Part shown: positions 1-11,300 of the stretch, piece by piece | Position numbering within the stretch: the first letter of the stretch is position 1 | How the letters are laid out: each line of letters opens with the position of its first letter | NCBI GenBank assembly: GCA_003049485.1 | Contig: PYST01000014.1 | Location: 62,001-126,000 of the forward strand | Origin: Ophioceras dolichostomum | Lineage: Eukaryota > Ascomycota > Sordariomycetes > Magnaporthales > Ophioceraceae | Length of the DNA: 64,000 nucleotides | Direction of reading: 5' to 3' | Position numbers and translations under genes: made by a program | Notes under the pieces: generated by a model | What the model was told of the DNA's origin: nothing | The model's database searches: none | What the model saw: only the letters and a program-made list of their open reading frames with translations

Positions 1-1404
1 CGGAACCTCAATCCTCGGTGGGACGAGTCGGTCGACATCGACGTGCAGGGTCCCCTTAACCTCATTGCCACCATCTGGGACTACGACACCTTCGGCGATC
101 ACGACTTCGTTGGGCGGACGTCGCTGAAGCTGGATCCCAAGCACTTCAGCGACTACCTTCCTCGCGAGTTCTGGCTTGACCTCGACACTCAGGGGAGGCT
201 GCTCCTGAGGGTCAGCATGGAGGGCGAGCGGGACGACATCCAGTTCTACTTCGGAAAGGCGTTCAGGCACTTGAAGCGCACGGAACGAGACATGGTGCGG
301 AAGGTGACCGAAAAGGTGAGCATCTGTTCCAGCGTCTCTCCCAACTCATTCCTATCGGCTGTTTCTCAGCCAAGCTCGCTTGATCCCTGAACATCGGACC
401 GCACTAACATGGTTGGCGACAACGTACAGCTTATCACGCACATCAACACGTCTCTGTCACACGACGCACTGAAGAGTCTCCTGAGCCGAGGCATCGCCTC
501 ATCCGTGGCGTCCCTTTGGCAGAAACGCACATCAAAACTGGCACCGCTGACGCAGGCTGACATCGAAAACGCGCTCAAGTCGCTGTTCACCTACTTCGAT
601 GAGAACTTCGCAATCATGAAGCAAACGCTGACGGACGCGACTATGCTGGCGGTCATGACCCGGCTCTGGAAAGAGGTGCTCATGGCGATTGAGGGCCTGC
701 TCGTGCCACCATTGTCGGACAAACCATCGATTCAGAAGCCCCTCACACAGACGGAATTGGATGTTGTGTATAAGTGGTTGCAGCTTCTGTTCGACTTCTT
801 CCACGCCAAGGATGACCAAGGCGAGGTTCTAGGCGTTCCCGCCGACATCCTGAAGTCTCCAAAGTGGCACGAGCTCGCGTCGCTCAACTTCTTCTACTTC
901 GACACCACCGACAACCTGATCCGGACTTCTGAGCGCATGGTGGCCGCCACGGCCCAGCGCGCCCAGCAGCAGCTTCAGGCCGCTAACGCTGCCAGCGGTA
1001 GCAACAGCCACCGGCTCTCGGCACCCGCGTCTCTCATGGGGCCCTCGCTGGCGCCGAGCGTGGGCGCCGGCCCGGCGTTCGCGAGCATGGGCACCATCCG
1101 GAGGGGGAAGAGTATCATGATGAGCCGCAACCTAGGCACGATGCGGAAGGCTAAGGAGGAAAAGCGGCGCGAGGCCCAGGCGGATCCCTCGGACGATATG
1201 ATCCTCCGCATCCTGCGCATGCGGCCCGAGGCCGCCGGCTACCTGAAGGAGAGGCACCGGCAGAAGGAGCGCATGGCCGCCCACCAGGCCGCCGCGATGA
1301 TCGTCCGTCAGAGCGTCCACCAGGGACGGAACTCCGGAGGCGGCGGTGGGTCGCCGGCATTCGGAGGTGCTCAGTACGCCCGGAACAACCTGCCCAGGAG
1401 ATAG
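1..1404 (+). CDS. Munc13/UNC-13-like C2 and MHD protein, C-terminal part (5' end outside window)
   Basis: Exons 1..315 and 430..1404 (intron 316..429, GTGAGC...CAG, branch-like CTAAC near 403); 429 residues are visible. The first visible residues (NPRWDE, then IWDYDTFGDHDFVGR) are the second half of a C2 domain. After the intron comes an MHD2-type helical region: YFDENFAIMKQTL, VMTRLWKEVLMAIEGLLVPPLS, and a long helix around LFDFFHAKDD. Together these are the hallmark of fungal Munc13-like proteins (S. pombe Ync13 type), which act at the plasma membrane in vesicle exocytosis and septum or cell-wall integrity. The last 120 residues are a basic, Ala/Arg/Gln-rich low-complexity tail. The domain call is firm; the exact orthologue is inferred because the N-terminal half is missing. 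Confidence 0.85.
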
Positions 1405-2505
1405 TTCTACCAGGACGGTGGTGGTCCGGGGCGTCGACGGTCCGCGGGAGAGAGATCAGAACGGTCAAGAGAAGCAAGCGAAGAAGTGAAAGGAGGAATA
1501 AAGAGAAGAAGTGGAGAGCGGGGAACCATCTAAGAAGCAGAACAAGAAGAAGAAGAGTAAAGGAAAAGAGAGAGAAAGAGACAGCAAACGCCAAGAAACT
1601 TTCGATCACGCCTATAGTCCAAGTCAGAGAGAGTATCGGGGGTAGGTAAGGTAGGTATGAACGAAGTGCGGTGTTGGGTACCGATACCCCCAGACCATGT
1701 TAGTTGAAACTGCGTTTTCGCAGAGAGATATCAGATTTTATAAGGAGCATGCAGGACTGCCTGTACATATGGGAAGGATTGAGCATAGCAAATACTCAGA
1801 ACCGAACGGGGATGTCTCTTCAACATACCTACCTAATTAATGGGCCGGTCAGTGTTGGCGATATGTCGTATAGGTCGGGGACTGCAAGCCTGACTAATAG
1901 TCGCTGTTTTTAATATTTTCAACATTAGCATCCTATGTTCTTTCTTATACCGCATACTCGGGAGAGAAGTGCGGCTCCAGTTTACGGGCAGTTGGGCAGG
2001 TTCAGGATGTCCGAAAATTCAGGGGTTGCAAGCCACAGTGCGGTTGAGGCTGGTGTAACCCTTACCTAGAAGGCTAGATCCCAGTGCAATTTCACGAATA
2101 AATCGCCGAGATTTTGATGGAAGCAAACAAGAACAACCTCTTTTCAACAGACTTCATGTTCGTTTGAGTTATTCTTGGATATCCCTGTCTTGGAAAAAGA
2201 AACTAGAAACTACCTATCCACTTTCTCAGTTGCTATCAGTCTCCCTCACGCAAGCCGAGACTAGACTACCGTTCCTGTTGCCCGAGGACGGAGCTGCGTT
2301 AGATCGATCGGCCGACCGGAGTCAGTCCGGGTAGAGAGAGAGCTTTCGGCTCGGGCACAACACACTCGCGTTTGCTACGGCAGTTCATCCTTGGCACATC
2401 CCAGACACACACGACAGACACGGTGCTTGTCACCGTCTGTGCTAAAAAGGGAAGGCACTCCTTCACCATTCGTCATCCCGTGAAGTAGAATTTCCTATCG
2501 CCTGC
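1405..2505. other. Intergenic region, C2/MHD gene to pyrophosphatase
   Basis: About 1.1 kb holding the 3' flank of the upstream gene and the promoter/leader of the pyrophosphatase gene. Purine-rich around 1440-1600. The short open frames here (for example 1704..1913) lack an ATG or any protein-like pattern. No RNA gene recognised. Confidence 0.6.
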
Positions 2506-2928
2506 ATGCCGCCGCTATCTGCTCAAAGCATTTTAGGCCGACGAGCCAGCTCAGGTCTCGTATTCAGGTCACTTCCGTTTGCTTCCAGCTGTCTCCCTGC
2601 TGTTGACACGGGACGACTGTGCTACTACCCCCATCTGCCGCGGCGCTGCCTGGCCAATCAGGCACAAACATTCAAAGTGGCGTCACAGAATAAGGGCAGA
2701 TTGCGTGCCCCTCCACTAGCACCCCAAGAAGCTGTGGTTGCCCCTCCTTCAGGTCCAGTTTCTGCACCACATACATCAATAACACCGACACATCGCCAAA
2801 ACCGCAGCAGCTATCTGTTGTCTCGCCAGCGATCCACAGCAGCAGCAGCGAGTATTCCTTCCCTCCGTACAGCACAGATAGCTCGACATCTCTCATCATC
2901 GAGCTACCGTCCTCACCCCGCAACCACA
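2506..2928 (+). other. In-frame N-terminal extension of the pyrophosphatase (candidate mitochondrial presequence)
   Basis: An ATG at 2506 opens a frame that runs without a stop for 141 codons straight into the canonical start at 2929. The extension is rich in Arg, Ser, Ala and Leu and nearly free of acidic residues (one Asp, one Glu). It starts MPPLSAQSILGRRASS and ends with ARHLSSSSYRP, which resembles mitochondrial presequences and their processing sites. It could instead be ordinary 5' leader that happens to be open. The cytosolic start at 2929 sits in a good context (CACAATGGC), so both starts could be used. Confidence 0.45.
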
Positions 2929-4166
2929 ATGGCCCCTTACAGCGTCCGCAAGGTGGCGGCGCCCAACACGCTTGAGCACCGTGTGTACATCGAGAAGGAT
3001 GGCGTTCCGATCTCGCCCTTCCACGACATCCCCCTGTTCGCCAACCAGGAGCAGACCATCTTGAACATGGTTGTCGAGATTCCCCGCTGGACCAATGCCA
3101 AGCTCGAGGTTTGTGATTTTCATTTTCCTCTCCTTGCTCGGTGGGAGCCGTCAATTGCGGAATATCATCATTAGTACGAACTGTCGGTTGGGACCAACAG
3201 ACGCTAAAAATAAACCACGCAGATCTCCAAGGACGAGCTCCTCAACCCCATTAAGCAGGACGTCAAGAAGGGCAAGCTCCGATATGTGCGCAACTGCTTC
3301 CCGCACAAGGGCTACCTGTGGAACTACGGTGCCTTCCCACAGGTATGATCTATCTAGCCATCTAGCTAGCCTGCCAGAAACATTACTCTGCGATCCCGGC
3401 GCCAAGCAAAGATACAATCTGACGGCTAGCTCTACGGTGCTCAACTCAAGACATGGGAGGACCCCAACAGCATCCACCCCGAGACCAAGGCCAAGGGCGA
3501 CAACGACCCTCTCGACGTCTGCGAGATCGGCGAGCTGGTCGGCTACGTCGGCCAGATCAAGCAGGTCAAGGTCCTGGGCGTCATGGCCCTGCTGGACGAG
3601 GAGGAGACCGACTGGAAGGTCATCGTCATCGACGTGAACGACCCGCTGGCCTCCAAGCTCAACGACGTCGAGGACGTCGAGCGCCATCTGCCGGGCCTCC
3701 TGCGCGCCACCAACGAGTGGTTCCGCATCTACAAGATCCCGGACGGGAAGCCCGAGAACCAGTTCGCCTTCACTGGCGAGTGCAAGAACAAGAAGTATGG
3801 CTCTCTCTCTTCTTCACTCACTCACTCACCCTGTTCCCCCTCGCACATCCAGACAGACATCGGTATGGGGGATGTGCAGTAGGTACCTAGGTAGTCTTTT
3901 CTGGTATCTTTTGCTGACTTATATCTGTCCTGACATAAAGGTACGCCATGGACGTGATCCGCGAGTGCGCCGAGGCCTGGGAGAAGCTCATCACCGGCAA
4001 GACCCCTCCCGGCAACATCTCGACCACCAACCTGGCCGTCGGTAACTCGCCGAGCCGCATCTCGTCCGACCAGCTGCCACCCCTGCCGGGCAACGAGAAC
4101 CTGCCCCCGGCGCCGATCGACGCCTCGATAGACAAGTGGTTCTTCATCAGCGGAGCCTCGGCCTGA
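2929..4166 (+). CDS. IPP1: Inorganic pyrophosphatase (family I, soluble)
   Basis: Exons 2929..3108, 3223..3342, 3430..3794 and 3941..4166 give 296 residues, close to the 287 of yeast Ipp1. The enzyme hydrolyses diphosphate to two phosphates with Mg2+, pulling biosynthetic reactions forward in the cytosol. Family I signatures are present: EIPRWTNAKLE, the FPHKGYLWNYGAFPQ block, and the metal-binding run GDNDPLDVCEIG (the D-x-D-P-x-D signature), then DVERHLPG and FRIYKIPDGKPEN. Three introns (3109..3222, 3343..3429, 3795..3940); the first has an unusual GTTTGT donor. The third intron carries a TAGGTACCTA palindrome. An in-frame upstream ATG at 2506 could make a longer form (see separate entry). 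Confidence 0.96.
3880..3889. repeat. Palindrome TAGGTACCTA, copy 1 (pyrophosphatase intron 3)
   Basis: Exact 10-bp palindrome followed by GGTAG. One of five exact copies in the window. Confidence 0.9.
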
Positions 4167-4826
4167 CTGCCCAGTGATCCGCCGGCGGGACCTCGACTAT
4201 AGTCTAGTGTTTTTCGGTGTGATTTAGGGAGAGAGGGAGATGGGGGGAGACGAGGGAGGGATGGTGATGGAGGGAAATAAATGTGGGATTGAGAGCACTT
4301 CAAAAAAGAGATAAAAGTGGCGACGGAGTGGCGTTGATCTTCGTATGCTCTCAGTGGATTGGGTCTTTGCATGCCCATTCCTCCCTTGATCGGGACATCT
4401 ACTAGAAGAAAATAGGGGGAAATTCCACGAAGAAACACGAGAATCATAGGCCGATGCGCTGTTGCATATATCGCACTGCCTTCTTTAACCTACTAGTGAG
4501 GGCTGTTGGGTTATAAAGGCTAAGCTCATAAACTCCTCACGAGGTAGATAGATATAGGTGCACGATTGCATGTGAGAAGATCTAGCAGCAACCAATGCTT
4601 CGCACCTCGCACCGTTCCCCAGAAAGCGCCCATCTCTCATATGCTCCCATCGCCCTGTGGTATATAAGTCGTCCCGTCTCAGTCGGTATCGTACACGTCC
4701 ATATATGTACAAATGTCTCCTCTGGTCTCTTTCCTTGCTCCTCCCGAATGGTCTGTCCGTTCGGGCAAAAAGTTCGAAGTAGGCCATGCAAGTTCTCGTT
4801 TTCATCTAATCTGCTCGCTCGCTCGT
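4167..4826. other. Convergent 3' region between pyrophosphatase and mL53
   Basis: About 660 bp between two gene 3' ends. Purine-rich stretch (gagagggaga-type) at 4225-4280, then A/T-richer DNA. No coding region, tRNA or clear terminator structure seen. Confidence 0.6.
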
Positions 4827-5291
4827 TTATTCCGTGAGATCTGCTTGTTTTTGTAGCACGCGGCAATGGCGGTTCACTTCTTCCATCACGCCCTTGATCC
4901 CGAGCTTTTCGCAGTCGAAATTCATCTCCTTGCCGTCCTCTGCAAAAATCATTGTTGTTTGAACAACCAGATCAGCCAACCAGCCAAGCCAGCCTCTAGG
5001 TACCTAGGTAGCTACCGAAAGAAGAAGAAAAAACACAATTGGTGTCGGCAAAAGTAGGGCAAGTAGAGAAGAAATATGGGCGGATAGAGAGGGCGGAGAA
5101 AAGAAAAACGTACTGAACTTGACCACCAGCGAGCTCGGCTCCGTGGAAGCTCTCGGAAGCAGCGTGGTCTCGATGTTCATGCCGGATGCGCGAGCGTCTG
5201 GCGGCAGGTTCACGAGGAAGAGCCGCGCCGCCTTGGACCCGGCGGAGAAGGGGTTGAACCGCGTGGTCACCTGGCTGACGAATCGATTCAT
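4827..5291 (-). CDS. MRPL44: Mitochondrial large-subunit ribosomal protein mL53 (yeast Mrpl44 family)
   Basis: Two exons, 5291..5114 and 4939..4827 (intron 5113..4940, GTACGT...CAG), encode 96 residues, near the 98 of yeast Mrpl44. The protein starts MNRFVSQVTTRFNPFSAGSK, followed by ARLFLVNLPPDARASGMNI and PRASTEPSSLVVKF. Across the junction it reads FKDGKEMNFDCEKLGIKGV and ends RHCRVLQKQADLTE. This is the pattern of fungal mL53, a thioredoxin-like-fold component of the mitoribosomal large subunit. It lies head-to-head with SEC20 (735 bp apart) and tail-to-tail with the pyrophosphatase gene. The intron contains a TAGGTACCTA palindrome at 4997. Confidence 0.92.
4997..5006. repeat. Palindrome TAGGTACCTA, copy 2 (mL53 intron)
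   Basis: Exact copy, extended to the 12-bp palindrome CTAGGTACCTAG and followed by GTAGCTACC. Confidence 0.9.
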
Positions 5292-5497
5292 CTTTTTATG
5301 TTGTCTTCGGTTCTGGGGTTGGGAGCGGCCGAGAGGGGTTTGTCGACAAGACCAGTCTGAACTGGTTTATTGCCCCGTCGCGGTCATCAAAGTTTGGTTT
5401 GGTCGGGCGGGAACTACCGTCATCACCCCTGTCGGTGCCAAGTGCCGGCCATTCATTTTGCCGAGCCAACCCCGCCTCATCACAGCTGTGACTTTCC

Positions 5498-5507
5498 TAG
5501 GTACCTA
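5498..5507. repeat. Palindrome TAGGTACCTA, copy 3
   Basis: Exact copy in the mL53/SEC20 divergent promoter region. Confidence 0.9.
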
Positions 5508-5777
5508 TTTCGGACGAGATCCTTGGCCTCCGTCGCCGACGACATCGTGCAAATCGACCGTTAATTCTCTCGTCTGTGGGCTGCAAGCTAGGTACATGAT
5601 GTGACCTGCCTTGACCTCTCCCCTGTATTGTACATTTTTTCCCACCAACTTTCTTGATGGTCGGGAATATGGCCTCTCCTCATCGGTGCCCCGAGCCACC
5701 AGCTTCATAACCACAGAGCCCAACTGGCCGCGGACGGGAGTGGAACACTACGACCGACACCTTGTCTTGACACTATA

Positions 5778-5787
5778 TAGGTACCTA
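5778..5787. repeat. Palindrome TAGGTACCTA, copy 4
   Basis: Exact copy in the mL53/SEC20 divergent promoter region, 250 bp before the SEC20 start. Confidence 0.9.
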
Positions 5788-6026
5788 GATACTCATCTAT
5801 TAACGCCCCAGAACGCAATTGGCCTTCTTGTGGTTTACAGAGGAAACCGTCCATCACCAGCGTGCGCTTCTGAGCGTTGTACGTGATTGCCACGTGACCG
5901 TCCATGATGATGTAATGCGATCGGGCCACATTGGGAAATATACCTGTCCTGAAGCTCATCCTCGAGAACACATCACCCACCACATAGCACCGCACGCAGC
6001 AATATTCCCCAACTCATGATAACAAA

Positions 6027-7692
6027 ATGTCTTTCCAGGCCGTGCAAGATCGGCTCACGCAGCTACAGGAGACCACATCCCAGCTCAAGACGCTGATCGA
6101 TCGGCTGGCGAACCTGAAGTTGCAACCTGGCTCCGCGGCTCTTGGAAGCGCTGCCGCCATCGATGGAGAAGGAGTAGGAGAAGACGAAGATAGCGCCACA
6201 CGCAGGGCCAATGTAGTGGCGGAACTCAGCGCCGACATCACGCAGGGCCTCCGCGAGACGAGCGAGGACCTGGAAGTACTGCAGGAGGACATCCTCGACC
6301 TGCGGACGGGTCGGCAGGGGACCGAAGCCGACAAGGCCAGAACCCGTCTGAAGGACATTGCGGCCCGGCTTGGGCAGGAGCTTAGGGAGTGAGTATACTA
6401 TATTCAGCCACTTAATGTTTTGCTTTGCGTGCTTGTTTGCTCTGCTACTTTTCTATTATTACCCAAAACTAACCCTTCGCGCCTCAACCCCGGTTCGTTC
6501 CACCAGCTGCCGCATCTCCTTCCGCAAAGCCCTGCACTCAGCCCACCAGGGCCTAGCGGCCGCCCAGCGCGCCGAGCGCGCCGCCCTCCTCGCATCATAT
6601 GCCGCTCCTCCTCCTCCTCCTCCCTCCGTCTCCTTAACCTCCGAAGACGGTGACGGCGACGGCGGCGGTGGCGGTGAGGCCAGCCCCTGCGGCGCATCTT
6701 CGCCTCGCCCCGACAACCCCGACCGCTCCTCGGGAGGGGGTCACAGTCCTCCTCAACCATCCCCCCACCAACAACAACAACAGCCCTCCTCCCTCCGCCG
6801 AAGCCATCACCACCACCACCACCACAAGCAGAACCGCCCCCCCGCGAACCCCGAAGACGAAGCCGTCCTCGGCGCCTCCCACGACGTGACGCTCTCCCTC
6901 CGCCGCACCCACGACCTCATCTCGGCCGAGCTGGCGCGCTCCAGCTACGCGGCGCAGGCGCTCGCCGAGAGCACGGCCGCGCTGGCGCAGCTGGACGAGA
7001 AGTACCAGGGGCTGGACGGCATGCTGGCCGCCAGCCGGGACCTGCTGGGCACGCTGCTGCGGTCGCAGAAGAGCGACACGTGGTACCTGCAGACGGCGCT
7101 GTACGTGCTGCTGGGGACGCTGGCGTGGCTGGTCGTGAGGAGGTGGCTTTACGGCCCGCTCTGGTGGGTCGTTTGGATGCCGTTGAGGGTGGCGCTTTGG
7201 GTTGCTTGGAGGGGGGTTGGTGGTGGGGTTGGCTTGCTTGGTGGTGGTCAAAGGGAGAGTCCTTCGGTTGTCGCGCTCTCGGGGTCGGCGTCGTCCGTAG
7301 CGACGGCCGTGATTTCGTCTTCTTCGGTGGTGGTGGCCGGGAGCGTGGCTGGGAGCAGCGTGGCTCCTACCGCCAGCAGCGCCGTCAGCGGGGGAGATGT
7401 CGACGTGGCCGACGACGCAAATGTTGCGGTAGCTGATCCGGACTCTCTTTTGGAGAAGGTTGGGAAGATGATAGAGGGTGAGGGAAGCGGGCCCTCCCAG
7501 GGAGACGAAGTACTTAGTGGCCAGGAGAAGGAGGCTTCAAAGCGGGGCGCGGATGAAGAAGGAGAGGCAGCGAAGGAGGCGCCGAGGGAGGCGCCGCCGA
7601 ACCCCAAGAAGAGGATGTGGGAGGAGGATAAGGAGGCTGCTAAGCATGCTGCGGCTGCGGGTGAGAGGGGGCAGCAGAAAGATGAGCTGTGA
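6027..7692 (+). CDS. SEC20: SNARE protein Sec20 (Golgi-to-ER retrograde traffic)
   Basis: Exons 6027..6388 and 6507..7692 (intron 6389..6506, GTGAGT...CAG with CTAAC near 6467) give 515 residues, longer than the 383 of yeast Sec20. The N-terminal part is coiled-coil-like (VQDRLTQLQETTSQLKTLID). A Sec20-family block follows at about residues 310-370 (ARSSYAAQALAESTAALAQL, then the GLDGMLAASRDLLGTLLRSQ run), then a hydrophobic segment (LYVLLGTLAWLVV onward). The luminal tail ends in KDEL, a retrieval signal equivalent to the HDEL of yeast Sec20. A low-complexity insert with His and Gln runs (about residues 165-215) and an acidic/Ala-rich luminal tail explain the extra length. It acts in the ER-side t-SNARE complex with Ufe1 and Use1. 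Confidence 0.9.
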
Positions 7693-8359
7693 TTATTGCT
7701 TAGTGTAGATACTTCACACGGCGGGTGCATACATCGAGATTGAAGCAAATACGGTCTTCTTCCCTTCACTCCTAAATGTGGCGAGATGCGATTAGGTGCG
7801 CGGGCGAGTTTTCCACTGAATGTTCATTCGCCTCCAGAGGTTTCTATGAAGCGATTTTGGAATTTTGCAGTTTGATATTTTGACGAACACTGGCTGAGCT
7901 AGGTATCTGCTGCTTGTGGTTGGTGGTATATGTATGACAGAAACTCATGTGCGTAGGCTGTGTCTGTGTGTATGTGTACCTCTGAACTAACTTCCCTTCT
8001 CCTTTTCCCTCCTTTACCACCCCTATATACCTTTAACTCTCCTACCAATCATGCAAATGCGAGCAAAAAAACAACAAGGACCACCATCCACTCGAAACCT
8101 GAAGAACGCCATGGAAATGTGAAGTAGGTAGGAAAAAAATAGTCAAAACAGAGCAAAAGTTATTCTGTGGGTGTGCGTTGGTATATATAGCTGGTAGATT
8201 AGGAGCCAAGCAGCATATACGCCTGTGATGTGTGATGAGGGAGTAGATTTGTGACGAGATTGAAACGAGATTATAGAGGAAGTTGTTGCCGAGATTTCAT
8301 CTCTTGTCTTGTTCGAAGGCTTTCTTTCCTGGGCTGGCCGACCGACGACAAAGACTCAC
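7693..8359. other. Convergent 3' region, SEC20 / 1748-residue gene
   Basis: About 670 bp between two 3' ends, less G+C-rich than the flanking genes. Nothing coding or structured recognised. Confidence 0.6.
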
Positions 8360-11300
8360 TCACTTCGAGCCAGAGAAGAACCTCATGAAGCGCGGCAGCA
8401 TGGCTGCTTTGCCACCACCCTCCTGGCTCTCCTGCCGAGTCTCAGCAGCCGCAGCAGCTGGATGATGATCCTCGCCACCAGCAATGACATCATCTTCACG
8501 TCGGATCATGAGCTCGGCCGCCGCCGACGCGGACTTGGCCCTTACACGTGGCGGCGCCGCCCCGGCTCCTGCGGCCGCCGACGGCCGTCCGAGGTGGTGC
8601 TTGAGCTTCGACACGCCGCGGGAGGCGCTCTTGGCTCGCTTGCGCACGTGCAGCCTCCTGCTGTTGTTGTCGCCACCGGTGCTGGCGGGCGACTTCGGCA
8701 GCATGCCCATGCCTATGCTGCCCATTCCCATCGATGACGCCGTCGTGGGGGTCGTCACCCCGGGAGTCATGGGGAGCGCCGGCGAGGGCTTCGCGCTGCC
8801 GCTGCGGGAGTACGCGCGGACGGTGGCGTCGGTGCCTGACGACTGGGGGCGCGAGCGTCCGCTGCCGTGGCTGTAGGTGCTGCTGTCGACGCCGTCGAAG
8901 CGGTGCGAGCCGACGAGTGCGCCGCGGAGGCCGAACTCGACGACGCCGCGCTTGGTCTCCTGGAGGAGCAGGCCGAGGTATCCCGCGGTGGGGATGGAGC
9001 GGCGCCGGACTGCTGTTGCTTCTGGGCTTGAAGGATCGCCGCCGTCGGTATGGTCCAGGAATGGCGAGTGCAGCGCCGCCTGCTCCTCGAGCACGGACTC
9101 GGCTGTGTCGACCGAGTCGCGCGTGCAGAGGCTGTTGTAGTCCTCCCAGGAGGAGATGCTGTCGCGGGAGAGGAGGAGCGGGGCGAGAGGAGGGAGAGAC
9201 CGCTTGCGCCGGAGCTGTTGGGCGTCTTCGTCTGATGAGGATGCTTCTTCTGATTCTGCTTGGGCCTCGGCATCGACCTCAACCTCGACCTCGACCTCTG
9301 TCTCAGGCTGGACAAGTGGATGGACGGGGAGGGGTTCCTCGGCACTGGCGACGGCGAGGGGCTCGGGCTGTACCGTTTCTTGGGAGGCGAGCTCTCTTTC
9401 GGAGACATTGGCCTCGGGCTCTGTCGCGGTGGCAAGATCCTCCACCGGCGGGGGCACTTCAAGGGGTGCCACTGGCTCTGCATCGTTTGCAACAGTGATA
9501 GGGATGTCTACCGACTGTTCCGGAACAGAGACCTCTTCCTCGTGGTTGGAGATGGCTCGCCCTTGTTCGCATCGCAGCTGCGAAGCCGAGACCACTTCCT
9601 CAGGAGTGGCAGCTGGTTCCTCGGCTTCAGGCGTGGGGGCAGCACCTGAGAGTTCCTCGGCCCCAGGGCCCGGAAGGACCTGCTCCTCAGGGGCGACTGA
9701 CTCTACCTCCTCACTTGGGATATGATCTTCCTTGGCTTCAAGCGCAGGGGCCGGAAGGACCTGCTCCTCAGCTGTGACTGACTCTACCTCCTCGCTGGGG
9801 ACATGATCTTTCCTGACTTCAAGAGCAGGCGTCGCCTCCTCCTCCCCCTTTCCAAGGGCGGCGGGTTCGACCTCATCGATGACGACGTGGCTGACGAGGC
9901 TTGCATCCTCCTTCGGGAAGACGACAGAGTCCTGCTCTCCGACGATTTCAGGGGCAACAGCGGCTTGAGACACGTCCTCAATAGTAGCAGGGGGAGCCAC
10001 GGCCTCCACAGGCGACACCAGAGCAGCCTCCAATCCGCCAAATTGCACAACTCCCTCATCCTCAGAGGGAGAAAGCGGCTCTTCAGGGATAGGAGACATC
10101 ATGTGGACAGGTCCAGCGATCAAATCAAGAACCCGGTGGTTCAGCGGGGCATAGCCGTCCTCATTTTCGTTTTCGTCCGCTCCTGCTTCGTCTTCGTCAT
10201 TCTCTTCCTCTTCCTCTTCCTCTTCGTCGTCAACGTCCTCATCGTCGTCGTCGTCGATCTCGAAAAAGGAAACGGGCACTACTGCGTGCTCCAGCCATCC
10301 GGAGAGTGGCTGGTGGAACACTCGTGTCTGCGAGACGACCGGGTAGTGCCTGAAATCGCCGAGATTCCCATCTGGCGATATCACCAGCTGGGGTGGTTGC
10401 GGTGGCGAGGCCTCCAACATCGCCGGTTTCTTTTCTTCCTCTCTGGCCACCAATTCAGCGGGCTTATCCTCCGCTTTGACGTCGGTCTCGATCTCAGCGA
10501 GGGAGATTTGCGGCTCCACTTCCTCCTCAGCGTGAAGGGGAGCAGGTTGCTCTGACTCTTTGGCAAGTAAAGAAGAGGAGGTCTGCGGGCGAGATTGGTC
10601 CTGATCGTCGAAGTCGAAAGATGCCTTCGTGCGAGAGAACTCGTCCTCCGGGTTAAGGGCAGGCGAGCGAGAAGAGGACTCGTGCTCGCTCGCTACACGC
10701 GGGATGTCGTCGTCCACCGAAGGTGGCAGCCTAGATGACTCCGAGCGGTCGGGACGACCATTGGCGACAAGGATGTCTCTGCCCAGGGTCGGGCTATCGG
10801 TAAGGCATTTGGCCATCTGGGCCAGGCGATCTTCGCTAGCAGCAGCAGCAGTAGCAGCACGGGGAGTCTCCTCGTCCTCATCGTCTACTGTCTTGACCAC
10901 GGGATCGAGGGGCGTAATCGAGAGGGTGCGAGGGAAAGTCGGCGTGATGAGCATGCTGCCTCTGGGAGACGGGTCACCCCCGCAGCTCAACCCTGGAGTT
11001 GACGGCGTCGATTCGTTGTCAATATGGGAGAAGCGACGGTCGTTGGGCACTGGCCGACCGGTGGGTGTGCCCTGTCGTGCCGGTGTCGGCGTCAACAGTT
11101 GAGTCTCGGCTTCCTCCAACTGGCCTTTGTCCTGCGGCATCGGCTTGAAGTTGTTGTTGCTTGGGATTGCAGCTGTCGCCTCCGAGTCATCCTTGTTGGC
11201 AGGCTCAAGCTCGGGTTCGGGTTCGACTGCACGTGTGGCATCTGCAGCGGTCTTCGTCTTCACACTCTCTTCCAGAGCTGTTTCTGCGGTGGCATGGTCG

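Larger units (their letters stand above)
5292..6026. other. Divergent promoter region, mL53 / SEC20
   Basis: 735 bp shared by two divergently transcribed genes. It holds two exact copies of the palindrome TAGGTACCTA (5498..5507 and 5778..5787). A TATATAG stretch lies at about 5774. No coding region is supported. Confidence 0.6.
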
